DNA of 10,780 nucleotides, from NCBI GenBank assembly GCA_004151065.3, contig NWUY0300017437.1, positions 21,003-31,782 on the forward strand, given 5' to 3'. Below are positions 1 through 7,702 of the stretch, piece after piece (the first letter of the stretch is position 1; each line of letters begins with the position of its first letter). The stretch comes from Larix sibirica. Lineage: Eukaryota > Streptophyta > Pinopsida > Pinales > Pinaceae. Below the pieces are notes generated by a model. The model did not search any database and was not told where the DNA came from. It was given only the letters and a program-made list of their open reading frames with translations. A program made the position numbers and the translations under genes.

Positions 1-128
1 GGATGCTCTATGACTGAACTACATGCCCTTTTCACGAAGTCACCCTTAATGGTTCTGTAGAAATGTGGATCATGGTCTTCAAAAATACCATCTTCCCTGC
101 AATTTGAATGCTTGAATTCAAGCCTAAT

Positions 129-134
129 TTTTAT
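129..134 (-). promoter_or_regulatory. Possible polyadenylation signal AATAAA
   Basis: Reads AATAAA on the minus strand, 83 bases past the TGA that ends the coding remnant at 217-406. This is a normal spacing for a plant near-upstream element. A hexamer like this is frequent by chance in AT-rich DNA, so it only counts as weak support for a 3' gene end here. Confidence 0.25.
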
Positions 135-216
135 TGAAAAATAGCAAAAACAGAAGGTCCCTACATATTACACTTGGTTATTGATAGGCACTCTTTGGTC
201 TCTTTCAATAAAGTCA

Positions 217-406
217 TCATGCAAGAGAACCACAAAGCTTAAAAAACTTCCTGGTCTCCTCAACTCTACCAATCCTTTTAGCATGAGGAATCCGTTCTGC
301 TATTAAGACCTTACAAAGATTGCACCACCCGACATCACCCATAACATGTTGGGCAAGCTAGTAGCCATGCAGCTTCACTTTTATCCCTAGGCCTAAACAT
401 GTCCCA
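217..406 (-). pseudogene. Unidentified coding remnant, possible last exon with one frameshift
   Basis: Read on the minus strand, this stretch gives protein-like sequence in two overlapping frames. The first starts WDMFRPRDK and continues SEAAWLLA. After a one-base shift the second reads QHVMGDVGWCNLCK, then AERIPHAKRIGR and VEETRKFFK, and ends GSLA before TGA at 217-219, with a second TGA directly after. The composition (charged, two Trp, a C-x2-C pair, an amphipathic K/R/E tail) is unlike the translated noise nearby. A TATACAG acceptor-like site precedes it at 407, and the first frame also stays open back to about 457. I do not recognise the family. A LINE zinc-knuckle (CxxC followed by H) was considered, but the second Cys expected after the His is absent. 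A decayed gene 3' end or a transposon fragment are both possible. Confidence 0.35.
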
Positions 407-899
407 CTGTATATAATCAGGAACGGTTAACTTGTGCATTAGAATTGCAGGTCAGCTCTTAAATGTTGGACTGTATTGAGCAAATTACCATTACATAGAT
501 GGCCTAAACCTTTCTCCTCTTCCCTGCTGTTTATGTATTCATTTCCTTCTCGTATCGTAGCTCAAACCCATCTAAACCAAGGGATGATATGCACCTAGAG
601 GTTGTGTCAATGCTAGGTGGCCTATAATTAATAGGGAGGTCTGCTGGTGCAAATCCGTGTAATAACAAAGAGTAAAGATACCCAATAAATGAATACAAGT
701 ATAAAATAAAATGAAAAAGAACTATAGTGGAGGAAGAAGCATATGTTGTCGCCTCAATCACTAAGAAATGTTGAAATTTAACATAAACCCAGATATTGAT
801 TCACAGTTCCAATAAATTGATAAACTCAGATTTATTCTCAGAAATTAAACACATTCTAAAATCCACAATTTATGAATGTGAATACCCTGAATTTAGTCA
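407..899. other. Gene-poor stretch, nothing assignable
   Basis: No recognisable gene. The minus strand has a 76-codon open stretch (531-761) whose first part is hydrophobic and whose last part (GFAPADLPINYRPPS, then GLDGFELRYEKE) looks somewhat protein-like, but I match it to no family. An AG|GTGCAT donor-like site sits inside it. It may be a decayed exon or chance. Confidence 0.3.
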
Positions 900-1379
900 A
901 CCAAATATGCAGCAGAAACAATGAATATCACACACATTTGAACACAGGAATTTGGGGCAATGGCCCTGGAAAAGCCCCGAAGGGAAAACCAATAAACTGA
1001 GAAATTTTATTTTGCTCATGGAGAAAAACTCAGGAATATTATAGCATTAATTACAGCAGCAAGAAATCTGTACCAGTGGCTAGAAAACTGTGCCTAATTT
1101 CTGTACGGCCTGTACGACCTCCAACAGGAATTTAAATGCCTCGAAAAGCATGCCCAATCAGCACCAAACAGCATACAAACTATATAGTCCAGCAACAGAA
1201 GTAAATGCAGCTGTATGGTCCAGCAATAACCTCACACATGTGACTGTACGAACGCAACCATACACTGCTGTATGGACAACAAGCTCCTCCTTCTCGGTTT
1301 TCATGCCCACGCTTCCTTATCTCGATTTCTGCACCCCCACTGTCTTGGGAGATGTGCCCTCTTCCCTCTTGCTGCAACT
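900..1379 (-). mobile_element. Ty1-copia-like LTR remnant (probably solo or fragmentary)
   Basis: On the minus strand the order of signals is that of a plant LTR: a TATA-like CTATATAG at 1180-1187, then AATAAA at 1006-1011 followed at once by TTCTCAGTTT, then the paired GGTTTTCCC and GGGGCTTTTCC tracts (968-990) that often mark the R/U5 part of Ty1-copia LTRs. The plus-strand element at 9865-10319 carries a comparable GGGTTTT...CCC pair. Ends are not defined: I see no clear TG start, CA end, primer-binding site or target duplication, so the limits are approximate. The upstream part contains imperfect internal copies of a TATGGTCCAGCA-like motif. An unresolved base at 1380 lies at its edge. 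Confidence 0.35.
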
Positions 1380-1512
1380 NGGCTAAATTTATGATTGAAA
1401 TTTTTTTGTCATTATTGGTTGTTCTAATTCGTCAACTTGTTACTATATTTGGTAGTTTTCTTAGTTATTGGTTGATGTTAAATGGTCATTTATTTAGTAG
1501 TTATAGTCATTG

Positions 1513-1661
1513 ATTGTTGTCAACAAGTAGTATCTTTAGTCATTTTAATCATTAATTGCTGTCAACTGATAGTATATTTAATCATTTTAATCATTATCGT
1601 CTTCAATTGGTAGCATATTTAATCATTTTAATCATTAATTGCCATCAATTGGTAGTATATT
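1513..1661. repeat. Tandem repeat, 42-bp unit, about 3.6 copies
   Basis: Units are 1513-1554, 1555-1596, 1597-1637 and a partial 1638-1661. Each has the pattern TTG..(T)CAA, then TAGTATATTT, then AATCATTTTAATCATTA. The AATCATTTTAATCATTA block is nearly identical in units 1-3. The DNA just before (about 1430-1512) looks like more degenerate copies of the same unit. The repeat is AT-rich and has no visible coding or structural role. Confidence 0.85.
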
Positions 1662-1699
1662 AAGAAAATACATTGCAATATCATTTATTAATTTATGGT

Positions 1700-1765
1700 A
1701 GGGTACGGAGGAAACCACCAACCTCCTACATATAAGGTAGGTGCTCTTCCATTGAGCTAGCACCC
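1700..1765 (-). pseudogene. tRNA-like relic, anticodon UAU (Ile-type), T arm shortened
   Basis: The minus strand folds much like a tRNA. The acceptor is GGGTGC paired with GTACCC (6 pairs, one wobble). The D arm has stem GCTC/GAGC with loop AATGGAA. The anticodon arm is CCTAC-CTTATAT-GTAGG, a perfect 5-bp stem with a 7-base loop giving anticodon TAT at 1734-1732. The variable loop is AGGTT. The T arm begins GGTGGTT but is about five bases short, so stem and loop cannot form normally, and the length is 66 rather than about 72. This reads as a decayed nuclear or organelle-derived tRNA or the head of a tRNA-derived retroposon, not a working gene. Confidence 0.55.
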
Positions 1766-1894
1766 TTTAAGAATCTGAACAATTTTCACCATAAAAATTA
1801 AAATTATAAGAACGTGTGATGTAATAAACAACAACGATAGCTGGAGTATTACAAAACCAATCAAGCTATTGGAAAACATATTCCAAATGAACTA

Positions 1895-2260
1895 TGGCAG
1901 TGGAAAGGAAATGAAAAGTAGGCATGTCCAGTACCCTATATGGTAATTAAAAATATATGCAGTCAATGGTGCGATCAAAATCAATATTACCAAATTGAAA
2001 AACAATTTTGTACACCTACAAACAACTACAAGGCTTCTGTAGTAACGCAAGTAAGTTTGGTGCTTTTCCTAATAGAGGAGGCAAGGTATGGAAAGTATGA
2101 AAGCATATCCATGTCCATTTTACCAGGCAATTTAAAGTATGCACACTCAGTAGTACCATCAAAAGCTGATTATACCAAAATGAAAAACAATATCCAATGC
2201 AAAAAACTAAAAAGCTTCTCTGGTACCACAAACAAGCTTAATGTTTTTCCTAAGTTAAAA
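1895..2260. repeat. Degenerate tandem duplication, about 181-187-bp offset
   Basis: Copy A is about 1895-2078 and copy B about 2080-2260. Anchors in the same order are CATGTCC (1923 and 2110), TGAAAAACAAT (1996 and 2181) and TTTTCCTAA (2064 and 2245). The copies have drifted, with several indels. An open frame of 111 codons crosses both copies (1940-2275, plus), but it has no recognisable motif, and an ORF over a duplicated AT-rich unit is not evidence of a gene. Confidence 0.7.
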
Positions 2261-2868
2261 CCCAAACAGAGATGACATGGTATAATCTCTTTCTGGGGAA
2301 AAACAGAAAGAAAATCCGAGGGAGTGTAAAAAGATTAAAATCAACTTTGGAAGATCAAATCCTTGATAATATAGATATAATGTTCTTCCTCTCATGTACT
2401 CGTCATCTTAATTACTCTTGTAAGGTTGGTAGAGTGGACAATTCCCAGAATTAGCTTGCATGTTTTGAAAATGTATATCAAGGTCACATTGAGAGATGTA
2501 ATATATCACATTTGGCATCACCATTATATTTAAAATTAAACAATTAATAACCATATCAAGTCAACAACCAAGAAAGTCCTAACACCAACCCATGAGGCAT
2601 CATAACACATAACAATATCAATCCTTTGATAAATTCTTGGCCTGATGTAAGTGAATTCCATATTTGAACTAGAATAAACAACATTCATAAACATGTTTTT
2701 CCCACTCAATCCTCCAAAGCACAATTGTCACTTGGATATAGTCGTTGTCAGTAATTGTTTTGCGGTCGATGTTTAGGATACCAACATTTTCACACAATCC
2801 AACGAAACATATTTGTCTCCATAATATTGCAGAAAGGAGGAAACAAATTTTCTATTGAAGGAAAAATT
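2261..2868. other. Gene-poor stretch, nothing assignable
   Basis: AT-rich DNA. Short open frames of about 60 codons occur on both strands, without motifs, codon pattern or splice logic that I can support. Confidence 0.4.
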
Positions 2869-3042
2869 GTTTTGGCAAGTACTTATTCTCAGTTGGGAAG
2901 AAGGATAATTTACTTTGTAACATAGACATGCCAAAGGAGTAATTGAATTGGAATGTTTTGGTAAGAACAACATATTCTCAGCTGAGAAGAAGGATAATTT
3001 TCCTTGCAACATAGACATGCTAGAGGAGTAATTAGAATTGGA
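2869..3042. repeat. Tandem duplication, 86-88-bp unit, two copies
   Basis: Copy A is 2869-2954 and copy B 2955-3042. Both run from GTTTTGG(C/T)AAG, through TATTCTCAG, GAAGAAGGATAATTT and AACATAGACATGC, to GGAGTAATT and AATTGGA. They sit head to tail with no spacer and differ by scattered substitutions and short indels. A 94-codon minus-strand frame across them owes its openness to the repeat and shows no known domain. Confidence 0.9.
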
Positions 3043-3286
3043 GATCACACTAAGCATGGGAGGAATTCTTCATACATAAATACAGGACAAGAACATTCAT
3101 AGCATTGGGAAAACTAGAATGTGCACTAGCTAGAGAGGGACTTCTCTCCTATAGAATTATTGAACAAGAGAGAAGAGATATAAAGCAAAGTCCTTAGTCC
3201 ATTCCAAAAGGAGATCCCAGTGAAGACATACAAATTGCTTTGCTAGTCAAAATCTATACCTAGGGAGCCATATCTCAAATAGGGTC

Positions 3287-3303
3287 AGTTGAGAGTCTCA
3301 ACT
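3287..3303. repeat. Perfect inverted repeat, 8-bp arms around one G
   Basis: AGTTGAGA-G-TCTCAACT. The arms are fully complementary around a single central base. It could be a dyad binding site or a chance palindrome. A similar odd-centred palindrome lies at 3997-4011. Confidence 0.6.
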
Positions 3304-3996
3304 AAATGGAATAGGTCAGGGAGTTGGATGGGATATATTGTATGATGTCCTCATATGTCTAAATAACAAGTCAATTCAGTTGCTTAACTACCAACCTATA
3401 CACATAAACCAACTACTATCTCAAATATTGACAAAGAATGGCCTTCATAAATGTCAGTAAATATTTTCCATTTCTTAAATGATTTTACTCAATGGCCATT
3501 TCATACTTGTCGATGAATGAATATCGTAGTTGAATGATAATTGAGTTAGTAGAGTGTATTATTGGTTCCTCTAGAGTTCTAGTTACTATTTGAGCAAGTT
3601 CTTAGAATCAAATTCAAAGATAGATATAAAGTTAAAGATAATTTCAACAACTAATAATCACAATCCCAAGTAGAGTACATGGACAACTCATGTGATCAGA
3701 AGCCAATTTCAAGGAAGATAACTTGACATCATACAGATCTACCAACCTGGCATTCATAGGAATATTGAATAGTAGAGTTTCATTTTCCATTGCATTGTCA
3801 TTTGGAATCGTGTGTGCATCTTACGTGGATTAAGGAACTAGAGAATGGATCATGAGTAAATGTCATACATATAACTACGTTAAGAGAAGAGTTATGGTGG
3901 TCATCCATAAGAATAAAGACACTAGTATATCACTAGAAAGTAGAAACAGAGTACTCTCCACTTGGTTAGTGAAACTACTATATATTAAATTTTGTG

Positions 3997-4011
3997 AGAC
4001 TCAGTGAGTCT
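3997..4011. repeat. Perfect inverted repeat, 7-bp arms around one G
   Basis: AGACTCA-G-TGAGTCT. It has the same layout as the palindrome at 3287-3303, with a single central G. No neighbouring gene is visible to give it a role. Confidence 0.6.
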
Positions 4012-4284
4012 TGGTTCTAGAGTCTAAGGCTACTAAAGTCATTGAAAATATGTTTAGAAATGTATACTTTTATGTATAAGATAGAAGTAAAAAATGTAAT
4101 GCTTACAAGGAGGATTGTAAATATTTTGGAATAAGAAAGGAGACAGACAGTGCTGTGGTACTCTGAATGTTGGAGACTTTATGAACAACTAATGTATATT
4201 TCGTTTCAATCTCTGAAATACCAAATAAAGATTTTTTTTCAATGGAAATATTAAAAACCTTAATCCATGATTTCTACTACAATA

Positions 4285-4438
4285 ACATTTAAAAACCTAT
4301 CCAAATGCACATGAAATCTTCCCATATCCCTAGCCCAAGTCGTACAATAAAAAATACAATTTTAGAGTTCATCATAAATATAATGAAATTTGAAAACCTA
4401 TCCATATGTGACCTGAAATATTCGCATATCCCTAGTGC
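4285..4438. repeat. Direct repeat, about 54-bp copies, 101-bp offset
   Basis: The copies are about 4285-4338 and 4385-4438. Both contain AAAACCTATCC followed by TGAAAT and CATATCCCTAG in the same spacing. The DNA between and before the copies shows faint similarity, so this may be an old 101-bp tandem duplication. Confidence 0.75.
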
Positions 4439-4689
4439 TGGCATAGAATATAATTTAATGTGTATCATAATGACCAGGAGAATACCATTTTCTTAAATAG
4501 GTTGTACATTTTCATGCAAATGGATCTCAAGATAAGTTATATAATTGTTCCTCATTATTACGTACAACTTAGTCGAGCAGGTTTGAAGAATGCTTGTAAA
4601 CATGTGTTGTTGCATGAGGTCTTCTATAGAACTTTTATCATAACTAACTGTCCAATCACTTTCAGAAGTCCCTTGGCTTCCTCTCTGCA

Positions 4690-4986
4690 CTAACCATATA
4701 TGATCGCCAATGGTAAGCAATGGTGGTAAAAGAAAAAAGATATTTTAGGAAAGCCAAATGCCAAATCTGGAATAGAAGAACAATTTAAACAAGCACACTT
4801 CCAAAAGAGTATGGACAGTCGCCTTGAAGAAATTTTGTCATTTAAATGAATGCTTTCCAACTTGTGAGGAACTAAAAATTCCATACCGACATGAATGAGC
4901 TTATGTCTAGTCCATAACTTGTGGTGGGACGACCACTGACCAATATAGGTTTGTCTGCAGTGAGAGATTTTTCTCATGTTTCCCAA
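4690..4986 (-). pseudogene. Possible degenerate LINE reverse-transcriptase C-terminal fragment
   Basis: A 98-codon minus-strand frame contains HHKLWTRHKLIHVGM. This resembles the stretch before the zinc-binding end (zf-RVT) of plant LINE reverse transcriptases, commonly of the form W-L-L-x-H-N-K-x-W-T-x-x-x-L. Further on, CPYS in one frame and FWKCACL in the next resemble the family's C-P-x-S-x-x-x-W end, which would imply a frameshift. The paired cysteines and histidine of the zinc site are not all present. The match is from memory and weak; no poly(A) tail, target duplication or endonuclease domain is visible. Chance similarity cannot be excluded. Confidence 0.25.
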
Positions 4987-4989
4987 CTT

Positions 4990-5634
4990 GCAACTAGAGT
5001 ACGAGCACGACCAGACTCCACCATTGCTAATACATGCAAAATATATATCTCAATCTTTCAAAATACTATACTTACAATACAATATGCTGAACAAATTTGA
5101 ACAAAGCTACACTATCATCAAGAGAAAAAAATTAACGAAATTCAATGAAGCCAACTTCTAAATATCCCATTTTGATAATTTAGACGCGGTAACTTGTTGA
5201 TCTGGCTGACATACAACTCCATCATCTGCCATGCGGTTTAAAAAGAAAAAATAATGCTCAAGCACAATTTCTAAATTAAAATAAGATCTTTGAAAGTGAA
5301 CCAAATGAGAAATACCCCAAAATGCCTTCACATGAAAAACACTACTAATGCATGAATGCAATAAGGAGATAGTTGAAAGTTGCTGGTTGGCAAAGCTAGC
5401 TGGATTGACCCATGACCAAGCCTTCATTAGAAGGTCTGAGCAAGACGAGGTATTAAACTGTCCAAGTTGTGGTATGCTCTCATTGTTATGGCATCAGTTT
5501 CAAAGAGATGAAGTCCGTTATTTGCAATAGAGCAGCTCGAACTCTATTTCGGATTTCTTGATGCACCTCCCAAGGAGGAAATATTAAATTACATTTTAAA
5601 AATAAATAAATAACTAGACGGGAGAGAATCAAAC
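4990..5634. other. Gene-poor stretch downstream of the OGG1 relic
   Basis: Later OGG1 exons would be expected in this direction. I searched by eye for the family's helix-hairpin-helix (PGVGPKVA) and catalytic-Asp (PVDTHVW) motifs on the minus strand and found neither here nor further left. Open frames of 60-89 codons on both strands (5158-5530) match nothing I know. TAAATAAATAAATAA at 5599-5613 is a simple repeat. Confidence 0.4.
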
Positions 5635-6814
5635 CTGCAACCGAATCCTACCTTCAGCGAACAAAGACAAGTCTTTCAAAGAAGGAAAATCATGAAACTC
5701 AATCCCCTCCACGGTCCCCAAACAAGGTCCAAATCCAGACAAAAAGCCCACCATCTGTGTAATCCTATGAATATTATTATTTGAAGAGAAACCAAACTAA
5801 AAAAGGCACTCAAGCAGATCCTATCTGAGCAAACGAGCACCACACATGTAAGGAGCCAATGTTGCAAACTTGGAATCTGTTTCTGCAAAGCCCTTCCACA
5901 TTTCTGTCAATAAAATACTGAGATTCAAATAATCCCTCAAGGCCAGTTCAGCTTCGAGGGTTATATATCCAAACCGACATAGATAATGTTGTCGCAAAGG
6001 TTCGCGTTTTAAAGACCAATTTCCCTCTATCTGCTTTTGGAAGTGGCATTGCTGGCCTTAACTAGTCGAGTCACGATTATGGCAACAATTCTTTTAAAAA
6101 ATAGAGGGCTCGAATCTTATCGGTTCCTTAGGAATCTCTAAGTAATCCAATTACCAAGTTGGCTTTACCCACTTCCAATACTATGTAAACACTTTTGCAC
6201 TGGTGTCGAATCCACCACAGATTTGATCTAGAAAGGCTTGTTTCTCTTGCACTGCACCTCTCAAGGTGATTAGCTGTAAGATAGTATTTGAGCAAAGGTG
6301 AGGTTGAAAAGGTCAAGAGAACCCACTTGGGTTATGAATTAAATATTCAACTTCATCATCATCATTCGTAGTAATTGTCTGAATGTGAACAAATAAGTTC
6401 CCACTGCCCCTGTGTACGCTAATGGGCCTATTTTCTTCCATATGAAGGTTTGCCCAATAGGGAATGTGATGTCTAACTTCAACTCCTTAATCCCCACTCC
6501 AAGGCTTCTCCAACAACAAACTGCACTATCACCAATTTTATACGACGTTTCAACCAAGGAATTGAATGGTTTCTAAAATAACAATGGGGACTTCAGATAG
6601 CAAGTTCTTTGTGAAAATCATGGAGGAGAGTCTGTTTGGTAGCGAGGCCATTGGAGGGCTCGATGGATCTCTTTTTAGTGATGGTTTTGAAGGTTGTGCG
6701 AGGATGGGGACGAGTTGTTACTGTTGGTGAAGGTGGTGTTGATATCCGTGGTTTGAGTGAGAGCAGAGACCGTGTGTTCCTGAGTTTATTATTCATACCC
6801 GTACTCCTCTTCAT
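5635..6814 (-). pseudogene. OGG1: 8-oxoguanine DNA glycosylase pseudogene, 5' exons only
   Basis: OGG1 removes oxidised guanine from DNA in base-excision repair. Exon 1 (6814-6258) starts with ATG and a Ser/Thr/Pro-rich MKRSTG leader. In another frame it then gives the family's N-terminal domain: ELKLDITFPIGQTF, WKK, GPLAYTGAVG and FRQ, followed after two more shifts by NDDDEVEYLIH and LLKYYLTANHLE. A 354-base intron (6257-5904, GT-AG) follows. Exon 2 (5903-5635) reads MWKGF, GARLLR-stop-D, LECLF-stop-F, SSNNNI, RITQMV, EFHDFPSL and, after a frameshift, GFG. It ends at an AG|GTTTGA donor. Stops at 5823-5821 and 5799-5797 replace Gln codons conserved in the family, and Arg of the usual QTFRW is Ile here. 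The helix-hairpin-helix with catalytic Lys and Asp lies in later exons, not found in the window. Retained intron means an unprocessed copy. Assignment is firm; the leader is less certain. Confidence 0.87.
6100..6170 (-). pseudogene. tRNA-like relic inside the OGG1 intron
   Basis: On the minus strand, 5' GGGTAAA is followed by a D-arm shape CCAA-CTTGGTAA-TTGG (perfect stem, GG in the loop; box A region 6164-6147). Then comes an anticodon-like hairpin CTTAG-AGATTC-CTAAG, and a box-B-like AGATTCGAGCCC (6117-6106). The spacing fits a tRNA of about 71 bases. The T stem does not pair well, the anticodon loop is six bases, and no matching 3' acceptor strand is seen. It may be a decayed tRNA or the head of a tRNA-derived SINE inserted in the intron. 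No SINE body or tail could be defined. Confidence 0.35.
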
Positions 6815-6936
6815 ATTTGAAGAACGATGGATGATTTAGTTCTTTGTGTATGGTAGGAGGATCACAAACGGTACATATTTGAAGAGCGATGGATGATTCA
6901 GTTCTTTGTGTATGGTAGGAGGATCACAAATGATAC
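6813..6936. repeat. Tandem duplication, two 62-bp copies at the OGG1 start codon
   Basis: The copies are 6813-6874 and 6875-6936, head to tail, and differ at four positions, all transitions. A seven-base CATATTT at 6941-6947 hints at a third truncated copy. The repeat begins at the ATG of the OGG1 relic, so one copy edge forms part of its start codon and the rest occupies its 5' flank. Confidence 0.95.
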
Positions 6937-7149
6937 AGTGCATATTTCATTGCTAAGGAACTCCATGGAAATCCCTTTTATCTTAATCCCAGGAGCAAAT
7001 AAGCTAATGGGTATCTGGAACCCAAGATATATGTGAGGAGTTCTCTCTCTCAAATCAATTATTTTAATGGTTTCTTTTAAATGCTATAGGAAGTCCGAAA
7101 GGGTCCGGCAATAGGCATAAAGGTAAAGCACAAAACTGCTTCTTCCCCA

Positions 7150-7156
7150 TATAAAA
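7150..7156 (+). promoter_or_regulatory. TATA-like box
   Basis: TATAAAA preceded by a pyrimidine-rich run. It lies 243 bases before the ATG of the small coiled-coil-like ORF at 7393 and 9 bases before an in-frame ATG at 7165. No transcription evidence; motif only. Confidence 0.25.
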
Positions 7157-7392
7157 AGCATTCTGTGCAATGCTTCCTCTCAATATATTCCATCTATCCG
7201 TCGACCTTAACAGATTGTTCCCCCAATTCAAGCTTCGTTTTCCATGAAGGGTGGGTAGTTAGGGGTAGACATATCGGCTTTGAAAGACATGTTGTAGAGA
7301 TACAGGATTGCCTATCTCTTTATGTGAGAAAGTGGGAAGGGTGGTACAAAGACTAAGAGCATAGACAAGAGACCGAACTGCAGTCTCTTCAC

Positions 7393-7563
7393 ATGAAGGT
7401 TTCGGGGATGAGTGCTCAAGTTGACACAAAAAGAAACAGGTACAGGCAGTTGAATAATAACCAAGAAACAAATGCCCAATGGTTGGAAGAGATGGAAGAA
7501 CGGATGAAGATAATGCAGAACAAAATTGAGCAATTGGAGATGGAGAACCCCCCCACCATTTAA
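7393..7563 (+). CDS. Small hypothetical ORF, coiled-coil-like (56 residues)
   Basis: Starts MKVSGMSAQVD and ends before TAA. Its second half is charged and heptad-like: WLEEMEERM then KIMQNKIEQLEMEN, with hydrophobic residues at a/d-like spacing. It is in frame with the upstream open stretch 7165-7353, interrupted only by TAA at 7354-7356, so the two could be one 132-codon reading frame with a single stop. I recognise no family. The DNA is purine-rich here, which by itself gives Glu/Lys/Met-rich translations, and it also leaves long open frames on the minus strand (7259-7650). So this may be compositional rather than a gene. A gag-like or regulatory coiled coil would be a guess. Confidence 0.25.
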   Translation: MKVSGMSAQVDTKRNRYRQLNNNQETNAQWLEEMEERMKIMQNKIEQLEMENPPTI

Positions 7564-7593
7564 ACGAGTGAGCATGAGAACACAAAGAAGAAC

Positions 7594-7666
7594 AGAGACG
7601 TATGGATTCGAACCGAAACAAAGAAAGCAAGCCAGCTCTTTAATTATCATGCGGTAACACTACTCT
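7594..7666 (-). pseudogene. tRNA-like relic with exact box B
   Basis: The minus strand carries GGTTCGAATCC (7614-7604), a perfect RNA polymerase III box B and T-loop consensus. From AGAG at 7666 to CTCT at 7594 is exactly 73 bases, and these ends pair as the outer acceptor stem. TAGTGTTACC near the 5' end resembles the box-A region of some plant tRNAs. The T stem pairs at only three of five positions, and the D and anticodon arms are poor. It is a decayed tRNA-like sequence or SINE head at best. Confidence 0.3.
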
Positions 7667-7702
7667 CGGGACTGAGATTATATTGGTGATTGATTGGAAT
7701 GG

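Larger units (their letters stand above)
3043..4284. other. 1.2-kb gene-poor stretch
   Basis: I find no gene here. Plus-strand frames are short and interrupted; the longest stretch without a stop near 3850-4005 has no motif I recognise. An AATAAA at 4224-4229 is followed by a T8 run (4232-4239), compatible with a transcript end but also with chance. Two short perfect inverted repeats are listed separately. Confidence 0.4.

Noticed and set aside
217-406. LINE zinc-knuckle (CxxC...H...C) reading of the unnamed remnant
   Set aside because: The last Cys is missing (Gly in its place), and the surrounding sequence does not follow the usual pattern, so the family was left open.
1513-1661. CRISPR-like array
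   Set aside because: The 42-bp units are contiguous with no unique spacers, and the DNA is plant-like; it is an ordinary tandem repeat.
1940-2275. 111-codon plus-strand open frame
   Set aside because: It spans both halves of a degenerate duplication and shows no recognisable domain or codon pattern.
5615-5690. T-arm-like GGTTGCAGGTTTGATTCTC on the minus strand, a possible fourth tRNA-like relic
   Set aside because: The same bases fit the OGG1 motif GFG followed by an exon-end donor, and no D arm or anticodon arm is seen in front of them.
7259-7650. Two overlapping minus-strand open frames of 112 and 123 codons
   Set aside because: Both are Ser/Leu/Cys-rich translations of the pyrimidine-rich strand in two frames at once, with no motif. 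Composition explains them.
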